A stretch of DNA of 64,000 nt, from positions 80,967 to 144,966 of the forward strand of contig CAVZRE010000072.1 of assembly GCA_963777595.1 (NCBI GenBank), given 5' to 3'. A program made the translations under genes and the position numbers. How positions within the stretch are numbered: position 1 is the first letter of the stretch; each line of letters opens with the position of its first letter. Source of the DNA: CAVVFX01 sp963777595 (GTDB lineage: Bacteria > Acidobacteriota > Terriglobia > Bryobacterales > Bryobacteraceae). Positions 28,415 to 38,057 of this stretch are shown here, piece by piece. The notes beneath the pieces are model-generated. The model saw only the letters and a program-made list of their open reading frames with translations. It did not search any database and was not told the DNA's origin.

Positions 28415-28795
28415 CTACTGGACGGGCCGCACAGACGGCCCTTGAAGCCTGTCGGTGATTCCCAGAAAGAACGCCGGCCCTACGTCGAGCGCGTCAATTT
28501 CGTCGTGGGCAACTTCACCGAAAACGCGCCGAATTGTGCGTTTGTCGATTGAGCGCAGTTGATCGATTAAGGCGAAGGACATCTTCGTGAGCACGCTCTT
28601 TCCGGGCGTGAGCGTGGGATACAGAAGCCCTTCGCCAGGAGTTCCTGTCACTGGCACCACGCACACGAGCGGAAATCGCTGATCGCTGATAATCTCAGGA
28701 TCGCTTACCACTATGCAAGGTCGCACGCCGCGCTGTTCGTGCCCCATTGCCGGGTCGAGTTCCACCAGTACGACGGTTCCTCGACCGAACCTCAC
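28415..28795 (-). CDS. MazF/PemK-family endoribonuclease toxin
   Basis: About 126 residues from a GTG at 28795 whose GTGA overlaps the antitoxin stop, typical of coupled toxin-antitoxin genes; the longer start at 28831 would sit inside the antitoxin. MazF landmarks are seen: RGTVVLVELDPAMGHEQRGVRPCIVVS at the N-terminus, FPLVCVVPVTGT, and KMSFALIDQLRSIDKRTI. It cleaves mRNA when freed from its antitoxin. It lies tail-to-tail with the RND adaptor gene, three bases apart. Confidence 0.88.
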   Translation of the reverse strand: MRFGRGTVVLVELDPAMGHEQRGVRPCIVVSDPEIISDQRFPLVCVVPVTGTPGEGLLYPTLTPGKSVLTKMSFALIDQLRSIDKRTIRRVFGEVAHDEIDALDVGPAFFLGITDRLQGPSVRPVQ

Positions 28796-29100
28796 TCCTG
28801 TTCCTCCAACCAACCGTAGCCCTGCACCCAACGAACTGGTTGTCCAGCGTCGCGATTATAAAGAGTGTCACTCCCTTCGTCAGGCAAACCGGATACCCAC
28901 ACCTCGAATCCCTCATTCGCGAGATCGGCGCCTTCAGGGTGGGGATTCTCAAGAGATCTACGAAGTTCTACACGGCGGCGATGATCGAGTTCACGTCGCA
29001 CAACCTCCGCGACGAACTTACTTCGATCCTTCTCCAGGCGGTCGATTTCCCGGATAAGCTCAACCGGCAAGCTCACGGCAACATTTTCTATGCTGGCCAT
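28792..29100 (-). CDS. Ribbon-helix-helix antitoxin of the MazF toxin
   Basis: 102 residues. The N-terminal 45 residues are a ribbon-helix-helix DNA-binding domain (IENVAVSLPVELIREIDRLEKDRSKFVAEVVRREL). The C-terminal half is polar and probably disordered, serving to wrap the toxin. It should neutralise the downstream MazF protein and repress the operon. It overlaps the toxin gene by four bases. A perfect 10-bp palindrome lies 13 bases upstream of its start. Confidence 0.88.
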   Translation of the reverse strand: MASIENVAVSLPVELIREIDRLEKDRSKFVAEVVRRELDHRRRVELRRSLENPHPEGADLANEGFEVWVSGLPDEGSDTLYNRDAGQPVRWVQGYGWLEEQE

Positions 29101-29113
29101 TGTATACCTACGA

Positions 29114-29123
29114 TATGATCATA
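29114..29123. promoter_or_regulatory. Palindrome upstream of the toxin-antitoxin operon, candidate operator
   Basis: TATGATCATA is a perfect palindrome just before the antitoxin start. Its TATGAT half on the minus strand is a good -10 element for that operon. Overlap of a dyad with -10 is what an autorepressing RHH antitoxin would use. Only one copy is visible, so this is a suggestion. Confidence 0.45.
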
Positions 29124-29173
29124 GCTCGACACGACTCGGCGTAACGGACGTGAGTGGGTGGCGAAATCTTCGC

Positions 29174-29617
29174 ATGTCCCAAGCCTCGGATGTCTATTTG
29201 GCACCGGTCCGCGGAGACGATAACATCATTACGGTGGTCAACTCCAGGATCGATCTCATTCTCCGACCGGGCTCCGAACTCGCAAAGGTATGGAAGGACG
29301 TGCACAGCTGCATCATGGCCTGCAAGCAAAGCCGGGTCCCTTTTCCTGTACTCTATTCTGCCTGGACCTTTGCCACCACTCTAACCGGCAGCGTTTCACC
29401 GGCGCCCGAGCTTGGGCACCGGCGTCTATCAGGTTCCGACCGAAGCCGCGAGTGGCGTAATGCCTGGATGAGATTGCCCAGTCTTACCGTGGCGAGTTCG
29501 GCCCTGCGAATTCCGCTCAAAGTTGAGAGAATTATTAGTCCTGATCCCGTTTTCGACGCTGCACATTACTGGCTGGACTGGAACAGCGGCAGCCGCGGAG
29601 CCTTGAGGCCCTATTAA
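29174..29617 (+). CDS. Uncertain ORF between antitoxin and TPR gene
   Basis: The frame is open from 29090 to 29617; an internal ATG at 29174 avoids the antitoxin promoter and gives about 147 residues. The first half looks somewhat protein-like (DDNIITVVNSRIDLILRPGSEL), the second half does not. I see no ribosome-binding site and recognise no family. The 528-base gap may simply be non-coding or hold gene remains. Confidence 0.25.
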   Translation: MSQASDVYLAPVRGDDNIITVVNSRIDLILRPGSELAKVWKDVHSCIMACKQSRVPFPVLYSAWTFATTLTGSVSPAPELGHRRLSGSDRSREWRNAWMRLPSLTVASSALRIPLKVERIISPDPVFDAAHYWLDWNSGSRGALRPY

Positions 29618-29628
29618 GCGGACGCACG

Positions 29629-31140
29629 ATGCCTGGAAACATGGATCAATACCCTGCCGGTCGACCCGGGCCTCAGCCTCAAGCTGAAGGCAGGTTAGCA
29701 CCCTCTCCGCTACACGCCCGCGAAGCTGCCCTGCAACAACTTGAGAACCGTATCGCCTCTCATCCCGACGCACTAGATCTCCGATTCAACTTGGCCGCCC
29801 TCCTCGCCGAAATGGGCCAACTTCAGGACGCCCGAGACGCCTACCTCGACCTCCTCAAGCGCGACCCCACCCATCGTCTCGCGTTAAACAACCTCGGCAC
29901 CCTCCTTGACGCCACGGGACATCGCACTGCCGCGTGTACAGCGTACGCCCAAGCCGTGGCACAGCATCCCGAAGACCCCATGAGCCGCGTGAATCTCGGC
30001 AACCTGCTCTACCAAAAAGGCGACTATCTCGGCGCTCGCGAGCACTACGAGACTGCGCTCCGCCACGACCCCGATCACCCTGAAGCGCATCAGGGTCTCG
30101 CCTACGTGCTGACTGAACTTGGTGACGATTCAGCCGCGCAAACGCACCGCCGCAAGGGCTTCGAGCATCGCCCCATGGTCACCATGCCCTACCGCGGAGA
30201 CGGGCCGCCAATATCGTTGCTTCTGCTGGTGTCGTCTCTCGGCGGCAACATTCCCACTCGCCATTTGCTCGACGACCGCATCTTTGAGACCCACGTCATC
30301 GTCCCCGAATTCTACGATCCGCAACTCGCGCTGCCGCCCCACAGCCTGATCTTCAACGCCATCGGTGACGCCGACCTCGCGGCCGACTCGCTCACCGCGG
30401 CACAGTCCATCCTGGCGCTCTCCTCCGCGTCCGTTATCAATCCGCCTTCAGCCGTGCTGGCCACCGGACGTGCCAGTCACGCGCGGCTTGCGCAGTTGCC
30501 AGGCGTGGTTTTGCCGCTCACGATGACGGTGCCTCGCGAACAACTCACCTCCGCGGACGCCGAAGCCACATTGAAAAGCCGCGGCTTCCGTTTTCCACTC
30601 CTCGTCCGGACTCCCGGCTTTCATACCGGACGCCATTTCAACCGCGTAGAAGATCTTGAAGCTCTTCCAGAAGCCGTGGAGAAGTTGCCGGGAAGGGAAC
30701 TCACTGTGATCGAATTCCTCAACGCTCGCGGCGCCGACGGAAAGGTACGAAAGTACCGCGTCATGATGCTCGACGGCCAGCTCTACCCGCTTCATCTGGC
30801 GATTTCGAGCCATTGGAAAATCCACTACTTCACTGCCGAAATGGCGGAACACGCGGAACATCGCGCCGAAGATGCAGCCTTTCTCCACTCGATGCCTTCC
30901 GTCCTGGGAACACGCGCCATGGAAGCGCTCGCCCAAATTCAAACCACGCTCGGCCTGGACTATGCCGGCATCGACTTCGGCCTGAGCGCCTCCGGTGAAA
31001 TCCTCCTCTTCGAAGCCAATGCGACCATGGTGGTGAATCCTCCGGAGCCCGATGAACGTTGGGCCTACCGCCGTCCGGCCGTGGACCGGATCTTTGCAGC
31101 GGTGCGGAAGATGTTAACGTCGCGCGCCGCCGCTCGTTAA
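29629..31140 (+). CDS. TPR protein with C-terminal ATP-grasp-like domain
   Basis: 503 residues. About four tetratricopeptide repeats (roughly 35-180; ALDLRFNLAALLAEMGQLQDARDAYLDLL, DPMSRVNLGNLLYQKGDYLGAREHYETAL) are followed by an ATP-grasp-like region (about 200-500) with KYRVMMLDGQLYPLHLAIS and a metal/nucleotide end motif GIDFGLSASGEILLFEANATMVV. The fusion suggests a ligase acting on a TPR-bound protein or peptide; substrate unknown. ATG at 29629, or possibly 29641. It is convergent with the TonB receptor gene and their stop codons overlap by four bases, so neither has room for its own intergenic terminator. Confidence 0.85.
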   Translation: MPGNMDQYPAGRPGPQPQAEGRLAPSPLHAREAALQQLENRIASHPDALDLRFNLAALLAEMGQLQDARDAYLDLLKRDPTHRLALNNLGTLLDATGHRTAACTAYAQAVAQHPEDPMSRVNLGNLLYQKGDYLGAREHYETALRHDPDHPEAHQGLAYVLTELGDDSAAQTHRRKGFEHRPMVTMPYRGDGPPISLLLLVSSLGGNIPTRHLLDDRIFETHVIVPEFYDPQLALPPHSLIFNAIGDADLAADSLTAAQSILALSSASVINPPSAVLATGRASHARLAQLPGVVLPLTMTVPREQLTSADAEATLKSRGFRFPLLVRTPGFHTGRHFNRVEDLEALPEAVEKLPGRELTVIEFLNARGADGKVRKYRVMMLDGQLYPLHLAISSHWKIHYFTAEMAEHAEHRAEDAAFLHSMPSVLGTRAMEALAQIQTTLGLDYAGIDFGLSASGEILLFEANATMVVNPPEPDERWAYRRPAVDRIFAAVRKMLTSRAAAR

Positions 31141-34100
31141 AACTGCAGCTTCATCGAGAACTGAATAAACCTCGGCAAATTGCTCTGATCCATGGCGCCC
31201 GAAATGCGTCCGAACGTTCCGCTTGTGATCGATGTGACCGGCCCGCTAAAAAACTGCGGAGAGTTGAACGCGTTGATAAAATCCGTGCGGAACAGCAACT
31301 CGACGTGCTCACTGATGCGGTTGTGCTTAATGATCGAGATATCCACGTTGTGAATTCCCGGCAGCCGCACGCTCGCCAGTCGCGACGACCACATCTGCAA
31401 TGTGTCCGCTTGCCGTATGGTCCATGCCACCTGTTCGTTCCCAACACAATTTTGTTTGGCTCCGTTGGCCAGCAGGGTGCAGGTGTTGAACCATTGCGTC
31501 AGCGAAGGATTGGGAAGCGCTGGATTGACTCCGGTGGGCGCCGCACCGGACGGGAAATTCATCGGCATGCCCTCCTGTAAGCGTGTGAGCGTCGAAACCT
31601 CCCATCCGCTCACCGCATACCGTACCGGCGCCGCCAGGTTTGCGCCAATCGGCTTGCCTGTCCCGAACGGCAATTGATACAGGAAATTGATCTGCAGGTT
31701 CTGCGGGATGTCCCACGCGGCGATCACTCGCTCCAGTTGCGTATCTTGCGGGTTTGCAAAGCTGGTCTGATCGATCTGTTTCGAGATGGTGTACGCCACG
31801 CTGAAATTCAGCCCATAAGACAGCCGCTTCATCACTACGAACTGCGCGGAGTTATAGCTCGACTTGCCGATGGGCTCGAACATCTCCGTGATGCCGTTCC
31901 GGAGCGGTCCAGCAGGAATTCCGGATAGGGCGCAAGCAACTGTTGCTCCGGAATAGTCGCTCCATTCAAGGAGGTGCCCGGAAGTTTGCCGGCGAAGGGG
32001 TTCGGCACGTTTGCGCTCAAAGGCGTCGGGCCCAAGGCCAGATTTCCCGCGCTCAACGCATTCAGTTGCTGGCTGACCGCGATGCGCGACGACCGGCTTC
32101 CCACATACGCTGCCGTCAGACAGAAAATCCTTGGCCAACTCACGCTGTACTTCGAATGAAAACTGCTGCACGTAGGGCGGCGCGCCGCCCGCTGGATCGG
32201 CGAAAGTATAGTTTTGGCCCAGCGCCGTCAGCAGTCCCTGCGAAGATCCGGCGGGCTGCAGAATGCCCGTCGGAAAAGGGTTGTCGAGCGTGTTCGCCGG
32301 AATGCCGGTCTGAATCGACGTCACCATGTTGGTGGTCTGGGTGAAGCCGGGAGCGTTGCCTGGGTCGTACCAGGTCTGCCCGTAGACCAACGCATAACCG
32401 CCGCGCAGAACGGTATGTTGATCAGCTGATAAGCCGCGCCGAACCGGGGCCCGAGATTTCCCCACGAAGGATTGAAAATGCCTCGCGGATTGCCGCCCAC
32501 GCCCGAAAACAACACGCCGCCGTATACGGGGAAGGTCGGGCGTACTGATCGGGTTCACGGTAGTGGCGGCAAAGCCCCGCGGCAGTTCGTTGAACCGGTC
32601 GGTCATCGGCCCCAGGTAATCCCAGCGAAGCCCCAGGTTGATCTTCAGCTTCTCTGTAACCCGGATATCGTTCTGGAAATACAGCGATGTCAATTTCTCC
32701 TGCCGCGCCGGTTCGCTCGCGACTTGAATGTAGCCGCTCTGCGGCGTCCCCAACAGGAAAGACGCCAGCGCATTGCCGGACGACGGCTGGATCAGCGTCG
32801 GATTCGCGCCGGTAAAAGTCTGGTCGAAGGTGAAATTGCCCGCATCGTATCCGGGTTGCTGCGAGTAGCCGCGAATCACCCGGAATTCCACGCCGAACTT
32901 ACTCGTCACCCGCCCCATCGATTTTAAACAGTCCGCCTTGAAATGAGGTGGTCTGCGCGATTGGACTGATGTAAGTCGGCTGCGCCCCTGCGCCTTCGTA
33001 ATTGGTCCAGTTGAATTTCGGAAACCAGTTCGCCGCTTCGCCGACAAACGTGGACGAAAAGCCCAGCGCCGAGGGGCCCACCGCCGGCGCCCTGATTCGC
33101 TCCGCTTTCGGACTTGAATCGCTCCAGGCCGGCGCGAAGATCGAGCACCGTCGTCGGACTCAGAGTCTTGGTGAACTGAACGGTCGCGTTGTGATTCTCG
33201 CGCGTGAACGGATTATTCTGCCCGGTATCCGCCGGATTGATCGCCGCAGTTGGTCGAATAATGGAAGCTTCGCTCCTCCTGCAGCGCATTGCGGGAATAA
33301 CGCACGAACAGCCGCGTGGACTGGTTGATGTCGTAGTCCACGCGGCCGGTATTTTCCGGAAAGTAGTCGGTGAACTTGCGCGTGTTCCCGTTGTTCGTCA
33401 GGTTGTTCAAACCGGTCAGCGGATCGCCGGCACGTTACCCGAGCGGTACATACGAGAAGACTTTCACTGCAACCGGATCCAGCCGCGAGGCCGGAATGAT
33501 GTTACCGGCGAAAGGCGTCCGGACCAGTGCTCCGTTGACTCCGGTCGTCGTTGAGAAAGGATCGTAAATCGATCTGCACCAGCGGATTCCCGGAAGAATC
33601 ACGCGCGTAATAAGTCTGCGAGAAGTTCCCTTGCTTCTGTAACGCGGTCGGAACCGACGTGGTAAAAGGATCCGGAATCACCTGGCGGATATCTTCAAAC
33701 GTGTAAGCTGAAGAAAAGCTTGTTCTTGCGGATCGGCCCGCCGATATCGCCGCCGAATGTATTGATATGCGACGACTGCCTGCGCACACCGGTCAGATTG
33801 CTGTTGAACGTATTCGCGTCCAGGTGGGTATTCTGGAGAAACTCGAACAGCGCGCCATGAAATTGGTTGGTCCCGTTCTTGGTGACCATGTTGATGACGC
33901 CGCCCAGGGTCCAGCCATACTGCGCGTCGAAGTTCGTGGTCTGCACCTTAAATTCGCCCACCGCCTCCGCCGTCGGAACGTAGGACACCGAAGTCGCCTC
34001 CAACAGGCTGGTGATACCGTCCACCAGAACTTCGTTGGTGCTCGGCCGTCCTCCGTCGATCGCCATGCTGGAGGAGCCGGAGATGTCGAACGGCCGCAGC

Positions 34101-34589
34101 CTTTGCGTAGACGCATCCTGAATCACGCCCGGCGCCGACCATGCCGCCGCGAACGGATTGCGGCCCATCAACGGAACGTCCAGCACCTGCCGGAATCGAT
34201 GTTCAGTCCCCGATCCGCCGTTTCCGTCTGCAAGAGCTTCGCGCATTGGCCGCGACCGTGACGGATTGGCTCACATCGCCCACCGCCAGCGTGATATCCA
34301 CCACCCCGCTCGGCCACGTCGAGCGTCACACCTTCGCGAATGGCTTTCTTGAAGCCCGGCTTCTCGACGGTGACGGTGTAGCTGCCAGGAATGAGAAAGG
34401 TGCCTGATAGATCGCCGTCGTCGCCCGACTTGTGGTGACAGTGTCTCCGGTTCCAATGTTTCGGACATGGATATCGGCGCCCGAAACCGGGTGCACCGGC
34501 GGGATCGGTAATTCGCCCGGTTATGGTGGCCCGAACTCCTGGCATAAAGCCAGCGATGAAAAAAGAAGTAGCGCGGCGACAAAGCGCAT
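31137..34589 (-). pseudogene. TonB-dependent receptor (Oar-like) with many frame breaks
   Basis: About 1151 codons. It starts at ATG 34589 with GGAGG upstream and a signal peptide (MRFVAALLLFSSLALCQ). Then come a carboxypeptidase-regulatory-like domain (ATITGRITDPAGAPVSGADI), a plug domain (about 34250-33700) and an outer-membrane beta-barrel ending in Phe (FIQFSMKLQF). This is the Oar-type receptor expanded in Acidobacteria, probably for oligosaccharide or peptide uptake. The coding frame changes at least nine times, e.g. near 34530, 34200, 33700, 33450, 33220 and 33040. Within 31137-33047 two stretches (about 31910-32110 and 32400-32530) read correctly only in another frame. Both gains and losses are needed. 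Confidence 0.8.
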
Positions 34590-34804
34590 GAAAAGCAAAA
34601 CCTCCACGGAGAGACTAATGCTACAGATTCTTAAAATTGTATGTCGGCCGCCATTCGCTGTCCATTGCACCCATCGAAGGAGTGTGAATTACAGGACATT
34701 AAGGAAGACAAAATAAATCCAAGGCGCGCTCGCCATTCTGATCGAAAACAGTAGGCTGGACGGTTGCTATTCGGTTACTCCCGCAAGCCAAGCGAGCGCT
34801 TCCG
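34590..34804. other. Gap between TonB receptor and secreted hypothetical protein
   Basis: 215 bases with lower GC than the surroundings and no convincing reading frame. It should hold the receptor promoter on the minus strand. I see no clear terminator or operator. Confidence 0.4.
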
Positions 34805-35369
34805 CTAATCCCGTAGCGCCACCACTACCCGCCCCGGCTGAATCTCGAAATGGTCGATGTTATAGCCCAATTCGAAATCCATCCCAATTTTAGCGTCCGG
34901 AAAATTTGGAACCACGAAATTAGTAATCAGAAAATCCAACGTCCGGCCTTCCGCTGTGATCCCGGAAATCTCCACTTTTAATACGTCCACCCTCGCTTTG
35001 CCGTGGGCCGAAGTCAACCGCACCGTAATCGCCACCGGACGTTCGCCCTCCGGCCAGTTGGGACAATAGCCAATTCGATTTCACTCCCTGCGCCTGCCGG
35101 ACCTTCAGAAAATCGATGTCGGCCGTACCGCGTACGATGTTATCGTTGTCCGTCTCCACATCGATATTGCGCAGCCCGTTCGGAATATTGTAAGGAAGTA
35201 TGGATTCGAGGTAAGGATTCAGATCCTGCATGCGCATCACCACTCGCGAACCGGGAGGGTAGATGCCCAGCGCCAGCCCGTGAAACTTCGCTTTGATATT
35301 CTCGACCGGCGACGGCGCCGCGATCGCCAGAGCCAGTGCGCCGCAGACTAAAATCCGGCTGAGTCTCAT
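34805..35369 (-). CDS. Secreted hypothetical protein, one frameshift
   Basis: 188 codons after removing one base at about 35050 (GG for G in the coding strand). Signal peptide MRLSRILVCGALALAIAAPSP. The mature part reads as a single all-beta domain (LGIYPPGSRVVMRMQDLNPYLESILPYNIP ... ITVRLTSAHGKARVDVLKVEISGI ... FVVPNFPDAKIGMDFEL). It resembles lipid-binding-like exported proteins of acidobacteria, but I cannot name the family. The ATG overlaps the stop of the double-vWA gene by four bases, so the two are coupled and may act together at the envelope. Confidence 0.75.
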
Positions 35370-37882
35370 GCCCCGGCAGCTACCGCACGCCGCAGCCGGA
35401 GCGCTTCAACCAGGCCTCTCCATTTGCGCATCACCAGTTCTATCAGATTGAGCAGCACCGCTACCCCGAGCAGGCCGGGCCACAGCTCCATAGTTGAATC
35501 GATCGACCGTCCGCCATTATCGAAAATGCCGCTGATCGGAGGATTAAAGCGTCCTCCCGTGCTCGCCGCGATGCTCTTCAACAGAAACTGATTCGAGCCG
35601 AAATCGGATAGTTCCGCTTCTTCCCGGTAAATACCCACTTCAGGAAACGCGCGGCTATCGTTCAGCGGTCGGATGCGGAACAATCCCTGCCGCTGTCCCA
35701 CGATCGCCTCGCCATGATAATTTCCTGCCGAACTCTTTGTCACCTTGATCGGTTGACGGAAGCCATCCGGTCCGAAAATGAAAATGTCCGGGACCGTCTC
35801 GGGATCTTCCACATCTTTTCCTAGCCGGTAATTCACCGTCACTGCGCCGTTCGCGGCATCGTAACCCGCTACCGCTTCGCTCGGCGGAGCGTGGGGCAAC
35901 AGGTCGCGCGCCACGTTGCTCCAGAATTTGTCGTAGCCCGGCCATGTCACCCAGTTGGCGGCCCACCGGGACTTGGCGTCAGAAGCAAATACCGCCGCCC
36001 GTCCTAACCCGTTCTGCCAGCGCATGAAGAGCGGATCGCGGTCGATTCCCAGCACCTGATCGGAACCCGGTTTGGTTTGAAAACGGACGTAGCCCAGCAG
36101 CACCGGCGCGCTATCCATCGCCACGCCTTCGAGTAGATCCGCCTTCTCCATTACGATCGGCTTCAGTGGCTTCTCCACCGCCGTCGTGCCGGTATGCTCC
36201 TGCACGTCCTTCAGCAGGATCTGCTCCAGCCCGGAAGGATCATTCAGGAAATACGACTTTGCCGTTAGCATACTCAGCCACCTTTTCCAGATAGGCGCGG
36301 TTGACATCCTGGCCCAGCCCGACCGTCGAGATGGTGACATTGTTCGCCGCGGCTTCCTTCGATAGCGTCAGGCTGTCGCCTTCCTCCGAGATGCCGTCCG
36401 TCAGCAGCACGATGTGCTTATAGACCGCGTTCAGATGTATGGATCCGGTTGTAAGCCTCGCTGCAGCGCCGGCGCGATCTGCGTGCCGCCATCAGGCGTA
36501 ATCCCGGAAATCAGCCGCGCGATCAGCGAACGGTCCTCGGCCTTGCGGACCGGCACTGCCCATTGGAAAGAGTTGTCGAAAATCAGGACGCCGACCAGAT
36601 CGATCGGCCGCAGGTTCTGCACCACCCCGATCGATGCGGCCCGCGCGAGATCCATCTTCTTGCCCTCCATCGATGAAGATTTGTCGATGATGAGAATCAC
36701 GCAGGTGCCTTCGGGCGAGCGCGGAGGCGCGAGCTTCGCCGGGAACGCACGCTCCAGCGGAGTCTCCGGCGCGCCTTTTTTATCCACGTAGATATTACGC
36801 TCGCCTGCAATCCAAAGAATGCCGCCACCATCTTTCTCGAAATTCTCGATCCGCGCCTGGTCCGCAAGTGGAATCGCATCCATGTTGATGTTATTGAACA
36901 CCAGCAATTGATAATTCGTGAGGTCCTTCGGAATGTCGGCGCCATTGCGGTCGTAGTCGAACTGGTTGGCTTCGAGAACGTTGGTCAAATGGACGTCAGT
37001 CCCCGCGGGATCTTGCGAAAGCAATAGTGCCCGCGCTCGCCGTACCGTCACCGCCTGCTCGAATCGCGCCTCACCTGATCCCGCGGCATTAATTTTTCCC
37101 GCGAGATCGAGCACCCCGGAGGTGTTCAGGCTGGCGCGCACCCGAACATGATTTTGCCCGCGTTCGAGATCCACCGGATTGTGTCCGAGGCTCTTGCCTT
37201 CTGCTGTCAGTTCTACCGTCGCGTGGCTCGGACCAGGTGATTCGATCGTCAGGTCGACGGGAAATTTCTCGCCGCTGAAAACCTGCCCGGGAAGCGAGAC
37301 CGCATCCAGTCGGAGACCCGGCTGCGCCCGGCCGCTGAGCGCGTATGTGTCAATGGGAACGCCGAGCTGCTGGGCCTGCCAGGTAGCACGCACAATGCTC
37401 CCCGTGTTCTCGTTGCCGTCGGAAATCAGGACCACCCGGCGGATTAACCCGGCGGGCAGGGAAGCGACAGCTTCGCTGACTGCGCGCTCCAGGTTGGTGG
37501 CGCGTCCCGCTTCGCCGCTCGTGTGCTGAAAGTTCCAGGTCTTTCCATTGCGCTCAGATTGCAGCGGCTGTCGCGGATTCCGCGCGAAGGGTATCACCTC
37601 GGTGACGTTACTGCCGCGCGATGCTTCAATCTGCGTCGCGATCTCGGAAACCCGTTGCAAGTCCGCCGGAGTTACGCTGGCCGAGGTGTCGGCGAGCACC
37701 GCGACGGCGACTTTCGTCTTCTGAAACGCGAGACGAGGCTCAGCCAGCGCGGCAACGATCAGCGCGATAGCCAGAGCTTTCACGATCAGCCGGGGCTTCC
37801 CCGTAGTGCGCGGCCAATCATATAGAAGCCACGCCACGGGAACCACCAGCAGTAACAGCCAGAGGGGGTGGACAAACGCCAT
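35366..37882 (-). CDS. Membrane protein with two vWA domains and a glutamine-amidotransferase-like segment, three frameshifts
   Basis: 838 codons after removing three bases (near 36256, 36437 and 36449); 2517 minus three divides exactly. Two N-terminal helices (about 5-20 and 35-50) anchor it, as in BatA-type proteins. vWA1 has MIDAS DTSAS near 65; vWA2 has DKSSS near 405. Between them lies a segment like the amidotransferase-like domain of related proteins (NYQLLVFNNINMDAIPLADQARIENFEKDGGGILWIAGE). A C-terminal helix follows (WPGLLGVAVLLNLIELVMRKW). It probably mediates Mg2+-dependent protein contacts at the inner membrane. No MoxR ATPase is next to it; the window's only one is at 2745-4328. 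Confidence 0.85.
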
Positions 37883-37895
37883 GGTACTAACTCCA

Positions 37896-37908
37896 GTGTG
37901 ACAGACTT
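37896..37908. repeat. Half-copy of the GTGTGACAGACTT element
   Basis: GTGTGACAGACTT lies in the 175-base gap upstream of the double-vWA gene. It matches the left half of the perfect hairpin at 7101-7120 but lacks the right arm. The rest of this gap (37883-38057) shows no gene. Confidence 0.35.
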
Positions 37909-38057
37909 TTCGCCCCGCCCTCTAAGCGCCAGACTTTGGAGGGACTTACCAAATTCCGCAATTGTGAACGGCAGGTCGGCCATTCCTGGCCGCTGCCGCT
38001 TTCAATCCGCTCTTCCTGGCTGCGACTCGCCTTGCCGAACGGTAGCGGCGGGCGCTT

